A DNA stretch of 64,000 nt, taken from assembly GCF_000151315.2 (NCBI RefSeq), contig NW_011887297.1:473587-537586 (forward strand). Reading direction: 5' to 3'. The notes under the pieces are model-generated. The model was not told the origin of the DNA and searched no databases. It saw only the letters and a list, made by a program, of their open reading frames with translations. Within the stretch, counting starts at the first letter, position 1. Every line of letters starts with the position of its first letter. Below, in pieces: positions 44,145-55,347 of the stretch. Both the position numbers and the translations under genes were made by a program. This stretch comes from Capsaspora owczarzaki ATCC 30864. Lineage: Eukaryota; Opisthokonta; Filasterea.

Positions 44145-46586
44145 TCACTTGGCCATGCTGCTGCGCTTCCCAAATTGACTCGGATAGCCGGCGAGGGATT
44201 TGCTGGAGGCGACTTGACGCTGTTGCAGGGGAACGTACGCGCGCTCTTTCTCGCCCACATAGACCTGGTTTGACCACACACACAACGAAACAGCAAAGAA
44301 TAGACGAAACAACAAAGAATAAAAATCACAAGCCTTGCACGTCCGAGACAAAGGGGCCTCGCGATGCTGTCAAACCCATACATACCTGCAAAGGACGCCA
44401 GATTCGCCGTTCGCCCTTCTCAATGTCCTCGTTCCAGTGAGCAAGCCAGCCCGCCACGCGAGGAATGGCAAACAGCACCGGGAACATGTCAGTTGGGAAC
44501 CCCATGGCTGTCAACCACGAAGGGGAAGGCGAGTGGCCAAAGAAACATAAGAAACATGAGTCTGAGAATAATTTCCCCCGCCCCGCGTCTCTGCGCCTGA
44601 CAAAGCAAAGCACGACTCACATCGGTAAATCAGACCAGAATAAAAGTCCACGTTGGGATACAGCTTGCGGTCGATAAAGTACGAATCGGAGAGAGCGGCC
44701 TTCTCGAGAGCGACCGCAACTTCAATGAGGGGTTCGTTTCCGCCGCAAATTTCAATGACCTCATACGCAATGCGCTGGATAATCTTGGCACGAGGATCAT
44801 AGTTCTTGTACACGCGGTGGCCAAATCCAAACAGCTTGCCCTTCTTTTGCTTGACGGACTCGATAAACGCAGGCACATTCTGAACAGTGCCGATTTGCTC
44901 GAGCATGCGGAGGACAGCCTTGAGGAAAGAGCCAGGGGCGTGCAAAGGTCAATATGCAATGAGGGGAAAAAACAACAAAAAGACAAAACGCTCACACAGA
45001 CACCCCCCCTCTGCATTCTTGTTGCAACGCCATACCTCATTTGCGCCGCCGTGAAGGGGGCCGTAGAGAGCAGCGGCAGCGCCAGACATGGCCGTGTAAG
45101 GATCCACTTGCGAGCTGGCAATGTGACGCATCGCCGCAGTTGAGCAGTTCATCTCGTGATCGGCATGGAGAATGAAGAGAATGTCAAGCGCGCGCGCGAG
45201 CTGCGGGTTGGGACGGTAGTTGCTCTCACTGAGGCGATCCATCATGTACAAAAAGTTCTCAGTGTACGTGAGATGGTTGACCGGGTGGTTGAACGGGCGA
45301 CCCATGCGGTGGCGGTAGGCATTCGCGGCGATGGTGGGCACTTTTCCCATAATGCGATGGATTTGCTTGTTGCGCAGGCGAATGTCGTTGTAAATGTCGG
45401 CTCCTGACAGCGCCGGATTGGCCTCGGGGTGGAATGTAGACATGGCAGCAAACGAGCTGACCGACAGACAGGCGAGTGATGAGCAATCTGTGTTTGGCAC
45501 AAGTTCACGACGGGGGGGGGGGGTCGTCTTACCTCACAAGCATGCCCATCGGATGCGAGTCGTAGCGGAAGGACTGCATAAAATCTCGCAGGTTTTCGTG
45601 AATGAATGTGTGATGCATGATCATTGAATTCCAGTGATCAAGTTCAGGCTGGAAGTTGGACGCGCGGAGCGTGAGTGTAACAATTGGCAAACACCGACCG
45701 TGTTCGTTTTGTGGCACTTGCCTTTGTGGGCAACTCGCCGTAGAGGAGCAAGAAGCTGACTTCCAAGAAGGACGATTTCTCTGCCAGCTCTTCGATCGGA
45801 TATCCTATTGGTGCGAGTGTAAAAAAACGAAAAAAAAAAATGAGCGTTCAACCGTCGCATTTGGAACAGCAAAGCATCAAGCATGTTGCACAAACCTCTG
45901 TACAGCAGGACACCCTTGTCACCATCAATGTAAGAGATTGCTGAGCGTGCCACGGCGGTATTCGTATACGCGGGATCGTAAATTCTAGCCAGCCACCAGA
46001 TTCAGTGAGAACAACCAGGTGAACTGCAAACCAATCACGTCGTACTTGATGCCTTCAGTGTCTGCAGCTGCAAGTGCCATCTTCTTGAACTCGCTTGCCC
46101 GCACGGTTCCATCCTGGATGGCCAGTTCGTACTTGCGCCCAGTCCGGTTGTCGACCACTGTGAGCGAGTTAATCCCGCCGACTGCACTGCTACTTTTGGC
46201 AGGAATGGCAATACAAGCCGCACACCCGCACAGCCACAAAGCAGTAAACAAACAAACGTGCCGCAAGCACGATGCGCATGTGAGTGAGCCCGACAGACGT
46301 CTTAAAGGGGCAGGGGGGTGGCTTGGAGTAGAAGAGCGCGCAAAACGCCGACGGAATCCAACCGTCGGTTCAAAGTCACGGCCGTCCCAACTCACCTGCT
46401 GGTGGCCGCAGCCGCCTCCGTGCCCAACTTAGCAGCAGCCGCAGTGGATGGAGTGGACGACGATGACTGTGTCATCTGCGCAGACGAGGCGGTGGCGGAG
46501 GAGGGCATCGAAGCAGACGCATGGACGGGAGTAAAACGACCAGAGCCCAGCAGATGGCGCATCAGCACCGTCGCGCGATCCGACAT
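44145..46586 (-). CDS. Citrate synthase, bacterial/glyoxysomal type
   Basis: It condenses acetyl-CoA with oxaloacetate. Nine exons read on the minus strand: 46586-46396, 46186-46046, 45984-45896, 45804-45722, 45648-45533, 45456-45036, 44918-44621, 44507-44386 and 44264-44145, summing to 527 codons. Landmarks are [61 protein letters not shown] and the catalytic-loop [16 protein letters not shown]. The wording of these motifs follows type II bacterial and plant peroxisomal enzymes rather than the animal mitochondrial one. The N-terminus [12 protein letters not shown] contains R-A-x5-H-L, close to the PTS2 consensus R-L-x5-H-L seen in plant glyoxysomal citrate synthase; a Ser/Ala/Thr-rich linker follows. 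Intron 4 has a GC donor (GCAAGT), the only one that keeps frame. Peroxisomal location is therefore a reasonable inference, mitochondrial the alternative. Confidence 0.92.
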
Positions 46587-46888
46587 TGTGCGCTGTTTTT
46601 GGTGAGAAGAATGAAAAGTGAGCAACCTGCAAGTGAGTGGACAGTCTGGCATACTAACGTGTCTCAGGGTAAATCTGGCTGTCGTCGATCACAATCATTT
46701 CTAGCGACTGCATTGAGTGTGAATCAATCAATTCTCAAGATTGGTCTGAGACGGCCCCAACCATCATCTGAGGCCATCTCAACGCCCGAGCTGGCCCTTT
46801 ATAAATCATACTGTACAAGTTTCCATATGTGCATCATATTGCAAGGGCTCACTCTCAGTCCTTTGCCCCACTTTGACCAAATCCTCAA
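46587..46888. promoter_or_regulatory. Divergent promoter region, citrate synthase / D-amino-acid oxidase
   Basis: 302 bp separate the two outward-facing start codons. TATAAAT at 46800-46806 points toward the oxidase, about 83 bases before its ATG. Shared regulation of the two probable peroxisomal enzymes is inferred from layout. Confidence 0.5.
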
Positions 46889-48101
46889 ATGTCTGCGATT
46901 GTGATTGGCGCGGGCGTCAACGGCCTAACGTGCGCAGTGCGCCTGCTGGAAGACGGCTGGAAGGTGACTGTGGTTGCCAAGAACTTCTCCCCAAGCACGA
47001 CGAGCGATGGCGCTGCTGGCTTTTGGTTTCCGTACTTTGCGCAGCCACTCGACAAGATTGTTCGCTGGTCGAGCGAGACACTCTCGCGCTGGCAGTACCT
47101 CGCGACCCACGACTCCGCCGCAACGGGCTGCGAATTCTCAGAAGGCTACATCCGTGAGTGTGAAACTGCTTGCCAGCAAGCAAGGGGACGAATGCCACCC
47201 TTCATGTCGCATGCACTGGAGCGGAGGGTTTTTTGGTTTTGTTGAGTTCCATATGGTGTGTTGCCGCTCTTTTTGAAGCGCGAGTGTCGTTCGCGACCGT
47301 TGGGCCGGAGCCGCAGTGCTAAAAATGCGCGGGGATGTATTTCTCATGAAATGTATGCGCGTGTGTTTCTGTGCTGCAATAGTGTACGAGAAGGAGACAC
47401 ACGGACCAGAAGGACCGTATTGGACCGTGTTTAACATCCCGCAACGCAAGTTGACAAGCGCCGAGCTCCCAGCGGGCATGTCCGAGGGTTGGTTGATCAC
47501 CGCCGTTGTAACCCAAACGCACAAGCATTTGCTGTATTTGCAAGAGCGGTACGTCGACGAGTTCCATCGCTCTGATAAACGCCTTTTGTTCGTTTGTTTC
47601 GTTCCCTTGGAACCTCACATTTTCTGGCCGCCGCCCCCCCACCTCCCCTTCCAACAAATCCAACAATCTTGGTGCTTTCACAATGTGCATTAGCATCAAG
47701 GCGCTGGGTGGAACATTCGAGTGCAAAACGCTGTCTAGCGTGTACGACGTGGTTGGCCGAGGCGATGTTGTGATCAATTGCGCTGGACTTGAGGCGTATT
47801 CGCTCGTGCCCGACCCAAACGTCTATCCCATCCGAGGCCAAGTCACCTACCTCACGACGACACCAGAGTCTCCCGTCAACAAGTTTTACATTGTCGAGGA
47901 CCAAGTTGACAATGTCACCTACATTTTCCCTCGCCAAGACCGTATCGTCATTGGTGGCACCACACACAAAGGCCAATGGGACACGCACGTTGACATGAAG
48001 GTGGCTGCGGACATTCGGTACGTGCTGCGGGAGACTGATGTTTTGTATTCTTGTTAGAGTCGTTGGGGCTTCTTGCTCACCAGGATGCGATTTGGCCGAT
48101 T

Positions 48102-48163
<62 letters not shown>

Positions 48164-48548
48164 CGCTTTGATATGTTTGTGTTGCACACAACATACAACA
48201 TGCCACAACAGTCATCGGTGTGCCCAGCTGGCTCCTGGCATCAATGACACCTCCATGCACAAGGTGATGGGGCATTTTGTCGGGTTGCGTCCTGGACGCA
48301 CTGAAGTTCGCCTCGAGAAGGAACTGAAAAACGGTGCGTTGAACAATTTCTTTTGTCGAAGAGTGCTGTTGCCAATCAGCGAGCTCACGGGTGGTGGTGG
48401 TGGTTGGCATGTTTTGTGTTCAGGTTTCCCACTCATCCACAACTATGGACACGGAGGCTGCGGCTGGACTGTGAGCTACGGTTGTGCTGCTGATGTTGTG
48501 GAGCTCGCTCGCCCGCACAAGCCTGGCCGCGCGCTTTCCAAGCTTTAA
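46889..48548 (+). CDS. D-amino-acid oxidase / D-aspartate oxidase, peroxisomal (PTS1 SKL)
   Basis: An FAD enzyme that oxidises D-amino acids to 2-oxoacids, ammonia and hydrogen peroxide. Five exons, 46889-47153, 47383-47548, 47694-48017, 48212-48333 and 48424-48548, sum to 334 codons. The FAD site is AIVIGAGVNGLTCAVRLLED. The second flavin-contact region is TSDGAAGFWFPYF. VVINCAGLEAYSLV and YPIRGQVTYL follow, and then GTTHKGQWD and VGLRPGRTEVRLE. The family signature IHNYGHGGCGW binds FAD near the C-terminus. The last residues are ALSKL, a perfect peroxisomal PTS1. Whether neutral or acidic D-amino acids are preferred cannot be decided by eye. Intron 3 contains a T tract of about 61 bases. 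Confidence 0.93.
48103..48163. repeat. T tract of about 61 bases in D-amino-acid oxidase intron 3
   Basis: An uninterrupted poly-T in the sense strand of the 194-bp intron, about 50 bases before the acceptor. It is the longest homopolymer in the window. Confidence 0.9.
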
Positions 48549-49062
48549 CGAAACGGACGGATGAGATGCTCAGATTTGCCTCACTGCTTGGTGTCCAGCT
48601 CGTGGGTGTCTTCCAGCATCCAATATAAACCACGTTTGCATTTGACGCTGCAGAGTGTCTCTGTGGCGTATCTGGACACCTCGTTTGGTCAGAACCCACA
48701 CAATCGGTAAGGTGAGCAATGAGCAGTCAAGTCTCCTCGACAAGCTCAAGTCTCGGGCACGATAATTTTTCCAGACTCGGGTGCTTGACAGTCAGGAGGA
48801 CAGCAACACAGAACGACAAACAAACAAACAACCAACCAAACAACAAAAGAAAATCACAACTAACAACAAAAGAAAGCAAGGGTCAAGCACAAAAACAAAC
48901 AAACAACCACACAAGCAAACAAACAAACAAAGAAACCAGAAGGAAAGCAGGGACAAGCACGCTAGAGCTGGCTCGACGATGGCATTGTATTCGAAACAAT
49001 CAGTCTTTGTTTTTGATCTTCTTGTGGATTGTTTATTGTGTAAAAATCTTTGCGTTTCTCAA
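48549..49062. other. Upstream region and leader of the LRR gene
   Basis: Contains many imperfect CAAA/AACA repeats (48818-48935), complementary in type to the TTTG array near 9.3 kb. There are upstream ATG codons (48719, 48979) in frames that do not look coding. Probably 5' UTR and promoter. Confidence 0.4.
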
Positions 49063-52000
49063 ATGGCAAAGAAGGCGGTACCCTCGGCTGCTCCTGCTCC
49101 TACTCCTACTCCTGTGCGCGCTACAAGAGCCACCAAGCCAAAGACTGGTGGCAGCATCAGTAGCACCGACGCAGTGGAAGACGATCGTGTGGTCGCGCCA
49201 ATGGAGGTCGATCCACCCAAACCCAAGCGAGCTGCTGCCCGTGCTGCTGCCACTGCTGCTGCTGCCACTGCTGCTACATCAGCAGTACAAGTGGCTACTA
49301 CTACTATTGCTGCTCCGCGAGGCAGGACCAGCAAGGCAGCCGCACCTGTCCCTGCCACTTCAATCTCAGCGCCGCTCAGCAAGGTGCCGCTCCTGCCCAA
49401 AGAGTTGTGAGGCGTAATGCCACTCCACTAGCTCGTCGCTGACATCTTGTTTGCTTCGTTTGTGATTCCTACTGTTTGATTTTTCACATAACGCCAGACC
49501 GCTCAGAAGAAGGCCACTGCACCAACCAACCAAGGATCTCAGACTGTGAGCTACCATCTTCGTGCTCGCAAACCCATTCAGGTTGCAATTGCGCGTACTG
49601 GCAAGACGAGTTCAACTTCCAGTAGTGGCGCCCCCACGACCATCCGGAGCAAGCGTCGGGCTGCTGAAATGGCCGGGGAGAACACCTCAACATCCAAGAA
49701 GAACAAGAAGAAGGCTCGTCAAACGGATGCTGACGATGCTGACGACGGCGATTACGAGGACTGCGACGACGACACTGCTGGCGACGGCGACGACAACCAG
49801 GACAGCAAGAAGCTCAGCAGGGAGGAAGCGATTGGTGAAGCACTCCTGCAAAACACCACACTGACTACGCTCGAGTATGTACTTGTCGTCTTCTGCTAAC
49901 TCCATGTTTGTTTGATGCCTTGACTCACCGTATGGTTTCAGCTTGGGTTACCTTGTGGTTGACGATACAAAAATGCAGCCGATTGCGGCCGCGTTAGCGC
50001 AGAACAAAACGCTGACAACACTCTGGTATGTAAAGCAGGATCCGTTGCCAATGCCATGATAATGGCAGCTGTGCAAAGTCCCCCTTGCTCACTACTTTAC
50101 TTTCTGATAACAGGACTCAAAATTACATTGACGCAGTAATGTCCGATGCACTGACGCAAAACACCACTCTGACTGAACTCTCGTAAGTTGTTTTTGCACC
50201 ATTTGCCCGTGTTGCTTTGCGAGGTAATTGGCTCACCGTGTGACGACAGGGGTTACCTCGATGCCAATGGAGCGCGATCGATGGCAAAGGCACTGACGCA
50301 GAACGCCACGTTGACCACGCTCCAGTACGCACCCACTTTCGCATTTTGATTGCATTCCAGTGAACCATTGCAAACGCTCCATTTGTTTCGATGGCGTCGC
50401 TCACTTTGTGGTAACAGTGTGCACTCGGGCAAATTCGGCCCTGCCGAGGCAAACTCGATTGCCGCCATCCTGAAGCAAAACTCGACACTGACCACGCTCG
50501 TGTATGCTTCTTCCCTCTCATGCTGACCACTTCCGTGTCTGATTGCGAACATCAATCTAACTCTGTTTGTATGTCGCGGCCAGGTTGGATAATACGAAGA
50601 TTGGAGACTTGGGAGCTCATGCGATTGGAGAAGCGCTGAAATCAAACACCACTTTGACTGCACTCCGGTAAGGATTCCACCACTCTCTTCCTCGTCTGCG
50701 AGTTGCTTGTTCGCTGATAAGTTGAATCGTATATTGAATTATTGATTCTCATTGCATGGTCACCAGCTTGATCGACAACGATATTGGCAGCGCTGGAACG
50801 CAAGCGATTGGAGAGGCACTCAAGACCAACTTGGCATTGACTACGCTTGTGTCAGTGCCACTCTCATGCTGAATCATTGCTTGAGATCATTATTGGAGCT
50901 GCTGTGATGTTTGTTGCTCACTTCATTGTAATAGTTTGAGTACCGAGATTGGCGAAGCTGGAGCACGTGCGATCGCTGAGGCTCTGGTGTGCAACAAGAC
51001 GTTGACCACGCTTTCGTACGTACTGCCGGATGGATGTTGTGACTCTGGGTGCCACTGCTGCGTTGTTATGCCATCGCTGACATCAATTGCCACAGGCAGT
51101 ATTGGTGTTCGATTGGAGATGCTGGAGTTGAAGCGATTGTCCACGCGCTCGAGAAGAACACGACGCTGACCTCCCTCAAGTATGATCCTCCCTTCTCATT
51201 TTGACTGAATCCATGTCTTTGTAACTGCACGTGCTGTTCCACTCGTCATATCGCTCACTGCAATGCTCGCAGTTTGAAAAACAATATCACTCTCGGTTCT
51301 GGCGCGCAGGCGGCGATACCACGGATGCTCCAAGTGAACACGACGCTGACTGAGCTTGAGTACGTGACAGCTCCTACCTTTATCCCCCTACCCCAAACGA
51401 AAAGCAGAAAGATGAAGAGAACGAAAATCGAGACAATCAACGTTGCCTTCTGCCTTCAAGTAGCGCATGCTCACACATTGATTATAGTCTGGGTGCCAAT
51501 AACTTGAACAGCGTTGGATTCCAAGCAATTGCAGAAGCGCTCGCGAAAAATACTTCTCTCACGAAACTCTCGTACGAGATCTTCGCTTTGTGTTGATGAA
51601 TGTTGTGCTGTATTGTGGTATCCGATGGTATGGCTCATCGCTTTGGGAATAGACTTATGGGTGACGAAATGGAAGTAGCCGGAGCGCAGGCGATTGCTAC
51701 AGCACTCAAGAGCAACACCACACTGACCACACTCGAGTATGTTTGCAATCTGTCATGCCGGTTTGACGCTATCACTCTTGATTATCAAAGTAATTTGAAA
51801 TTCTCACTGCTTGAGCACAGTCTGGACCACAGTTGGTTTGGTGATGCCGGTGCTCAGGCCATTGCGGATGCTCTTCGGCAGAACAAGACGCTTACCACTC
51901 TGCAGTATGTTTTTCGGCCGCACATTGGCCCATTTCTCGTCTGCAAAGGCACAAAGATTAACTTTTCTTGTATTGCGTGTCACGTGTCAAGTCTCAATGA

Positions 52001-55000
52001 CTGCAGGATTGGCACTGCTGGACTCCAAGCGATCGGACGAGCACTCGCGCAGAACAACACGTTGACCACGCTCAAGTACGTTTGGGAATGCTGTTGTTGA
52101 GAGCGAGGCTATATTCTGGTGATTCACTTTCTTACCACTTGAAAACACAGTCTTTCAAGGAATCCGATTGACGATGTTGGTGCCAACAGCATTGCCGAAA
52201 TGCTGAAGTCGAACACAAGTTTGACCACTCTCGAGTACGTTCTATGCTCCTGTTGTTGTGGAACTGGTTGTTGCTGCTTTTACTCACGGTCAGCCAACAG
52301 TCTGAGTTGCAGTCAACTTTGTTTTAAAGTGCACGAGATTGCCGAAGCTCTCAAGCAGAACACGGCGCTGACGACACTCGAGTAAGGGTTTCGAACACCT
52401 TTCTGTCACTCATACACAATTGCTGTTCCTTGACCGTTCTATTACTCACGGCTTTGCTCAATCAGTTTATCTTCCAATGCTCGTGGGTTTATTGCCTTTA
52501 ACCCTATCGGCGCTGTTGGAGCGCAGGCGATTGCCGAGGCCCTGAAGCAGAACAAGACCCTGACGACGCTGCGGTACGTTCTTTGTTTGCTGATTGATGT
52601 GAAACCTGAAGGCGGGGCGACCTGCTTGTTGGTATTCTCACTTAGCACGTGGTTGCAGTCTGAATAACAATGCCATTGGCACTGCTGGTGTGAAACCTAT
52701 TGCCGAGGCGCTCAAAGTGAACACTGCGCTGACCACGCTCGAGTATGTTCAATCTTCCGCGGTGATTGATGTTGTCATGCCTCACTGTAATTACTTTCCT
52801 TGTTATGTGGGAGCAGGTTGGAGGATTGTTCCATTGGTGATGCTGAGACGCAGGCAATTGCACCCGCACTTGTTCAGAACACGACTCTAACCTCGCTCAA
52901 GTATGTACCAACCGGCATGCTGATTTGCCTCGATGCTTGATTCACTGAAACTGACACTGTTTCTGGGATTAGACTAGGGAACGGCGTGCTTGGCAAAGCT
53001 GGAGCGCACTCGATTGCCACTGTGCTGAAGCAAAACGCCAAGCTCACCACCCTCGAGTACGGTCACCTTTCATTGTGTGTCGTTTGATGCTCCGAAAGCG
53101 ATAGCAAGTGCTAATTGATGATTCATGGTTCGTTTTCTTGTTTGGTTGTTTGTTTTCTTCACCGTGATGGCATCACAGGGTGACGGCTCGCTTTGTTGAC
53201 TCAGGAGTGCAAATGATCGCAGCCGCACTCAAGCACAACACTACGCTGACCACGTTCAAGTAGGTTGCAATCCCTCGTGCCGGTCAAAATCTCACGTGTG
53301 CGCATAAAATGATTCTTTCTGATGCGATTACTCACGGCGTGATTCCAGGTTGCGCGACATGAAGCGCTATGACCCTGAATTCGAGCGTGAAATGTCAGAA
53401 CCATTGACCACAGAGCGGTATGTTGTCCTGCAGTTGACATTCACTCTGAAGTGGCCAGAGGTGGTCGTTCACGCAACTTGTCACCGTGTGGTCACAGTCT
53501 GCTGCCGCAGGTGCGTAATCCGCATGGATTTGGACTCGAAAAAGCCCTGTCGCGGGTTTCCAGGCTTTTGTATGTTCCTTCTCCCTTCTCCTGTTGTTCC
53601 CCCTTCTATGACGACGACGCATGTGATGCTTCTTTCGATGGATATAAGTAACTCAGTTTATGCGGACAGCTTGCGTGAGAACATTGTTGACTCTGCTGGA
53701 GTGCAAGTGATTCAAGAGGTTCTGAGTTTGATCAAGCCAAGCAAGCTTGAGTAAGTTCTCGTGTTCGGTTGGTGTTGTGACTTTCATTGCAACTCACATT
53801 GATTGTTGTTCACGACACTGTTTAGGATTTACTTTGGCCTTGACGACTTTGGAGCGCAAGTGCTTGCGACATCACTCAAGCAGAACTCTTGGATGACCGA
53901 GCTCAAGTTTGTTTGCTTCTTTCGCGCTGATGTTATTTGTTCTGGGGGAGGAGGGGTGGCGTCGGTGGTGTCGGTGGTCGGTCGGATTGATTTTTGATGC
54001 GAGCACATCAGCGCTCACCGTGACAACAGTCTGCGTTCCAGTCAGGTTGGCCCGATTGGAGCCCAAGCGATTGCAGAAGCGCTGACGCAGAACACCAAGC
54101 TCATTATACTCAAGTATGTTGTCTTTCCATCGCGCTGGCTTGCTGATTGTTGTCGTTCTCGGCGTCGTCAACTAATCGCTGCTTGATCATGTCGGGGGTT
54201 TGTTCAATCACGACACGATTCTAGTCTGAGTTCCACTCAGCTCGGAGATGCAGGAGCGGAAGCGATTTCCAAGGCACTCAGGGTGAACACGACACTGACC
54301 ACTCTAAAGTACGAAATGGCTATTTCTGCCCTTGCTTATTGCGCCCTTTTGCTGCTGCACTACGTTGATGATACTGACGCTTTGAGCAGCCTGCGCGAGT
54401 GTTGGATTGGCAGTACAGGAGCAATGGCGCTGGCGGAGGAACTGAAGCACAACGTGGGATTGACTTCGTTCGAGTACGTTTCCGTTCGCTTGCTACCTTG
54501 CATGCTGAGCATGTCGTTTAATGAACAGTGATAGCGGTACTTACCTTTTGAGAGCAGTCTGTCCCGCAATTCTATTCGCGATAGTGGTGCAAATGCGATG
54601 GCGGCAGTGATTTCGCAGAACACAACACTGACTACTCTCGAGTATGTTCCTCTCGCTTTTCTGCTGCTTCGTGTCGCACTGGTAATTGAACAAGCTGCAT
54701 GTTACTCACTGCATTGTACACAGTCTCGGAAAGAATCATATTGGCGATGCTGGCGCCGAAAGGTTGGCAGAAGCGCTCCTGCGAAACACCACACTCAAAG
54801 TACTCGAGTATGTGACCATTATTTTGCAGATTGAGATCAACAATGAATGTGTGTACGTCCTGATCTGCAGTGCTTTTGCTCACTCCTATGCAAACAGTTT
54901 GTGGTATAACGAAATCGGGGAAGCCGGAGAGCTTGCGTTGGACAACGCACTCAACCAGAAGTCTGCATTTGTCTCGCTCAAGTATGGGTCCCCTTTCTCT

Positions 55001-55102
55001 GATGCTGATACTGTCGTGTATGCACGTGGTACTTACTGTTTGACGGTATGGCCTGGCTTTCTCACTTCAAACAGCTTGAGCGAGAATCAACCGCCGAATT
55101 AA
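49063..55102 (+). CDS. Leucine-rich-repeat (RNI/NLR-type) protein, one repeat per exon
   Basis: The N-terminal region starts MAKKAVPSAAPAPTPTPVR and is Ala/Pro/Lys-rich. A second part (SYHLRARKPIQVAIARTGK) is basic, then acidic (DADDADDGDYEDCDDD). The joint between the two (49376-49500) is uncertain; an AAG/GTGCCG donor in phase 0 with the acceptor before 49499 is one solution. From 49820 onward come about 30 ribonuclease-inhibitor-like repeats of 28 residues, of the form LxxNxIGDAGAQAIAEALKQ then NTTLTTL. Nearly every one is encoded by its own exon of about 84 bp, with all resolved introns in phase 2 inside the last codon of the repeat. The gene ends SLSENQPPN at 55102. Such arrays make horseshoe scaffolds for protein binding; RNI repeats occur in RanGAP, NLRs and many protist proteins. 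No NACHT, F-box or signal peptide is seen. The acidic/basic N-terminus suggests a nuclear or cytosolic protein. Partner and function are unknown. Confidence 0.75.
49943..54982 (+). repeat. Array of about 30 LRR exon-intron units
   Basis: Units of one 84-bp exon plus one 70-110-bp intron recur with a period of about 160-175 bp. Donors are mostly GTATGT, GTACGT or GTAAGN, placed so that the frame would read EYV through the donor. Most introns carry CTCAC, often CTCACGG or CTCACCG, 15-45 bases before the acceptor. Units near 51.5 kb and 54.0-54.8 kb are close to consensus. Those around 52.3 kb and 53.2-53.9 kb are degenerate. Confidence 0.8.
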
Positions 55103-55347
55103 CCAAAGAACGCTCGCTTCCTTTTCTCTGGTGGTGTGATGCTGTGTTTTCTTCTGATGATGACTTTTGCTCACTTCGAGGTAGCAGATTGTGTTTGAGT
55201 TCGGGTAGTTTTGTAGACGTAGTTTGTTTGTTTGTTTGAGCTTTCATTGAATTTCTTTTTTTTTTTTTTTTTTTTTTCCGAAGCGTTTCAGTTTTTTTTT
55301 TTTTTTGTTTTTTTGTATTTAATTTTTTTTTTTGAACGCCAGTCGCC

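Noticed and set aside
48719-49417. A long plus-strand frame upstream of and overlapping the LRR gene start
   Set aside because: It is made of CAAA-repeat translation (Asn, Lys, Thr, Gln) and then a shadow of the Ala-rich N-terminus.
49943-54982. Regularly spaced repeats that could be taken for a CRISPR array or satellite
   Set aside because: The repeated units are coding LRR exons with variable introns, the DNA identity between units is modest, and the genome is eukaryotic.
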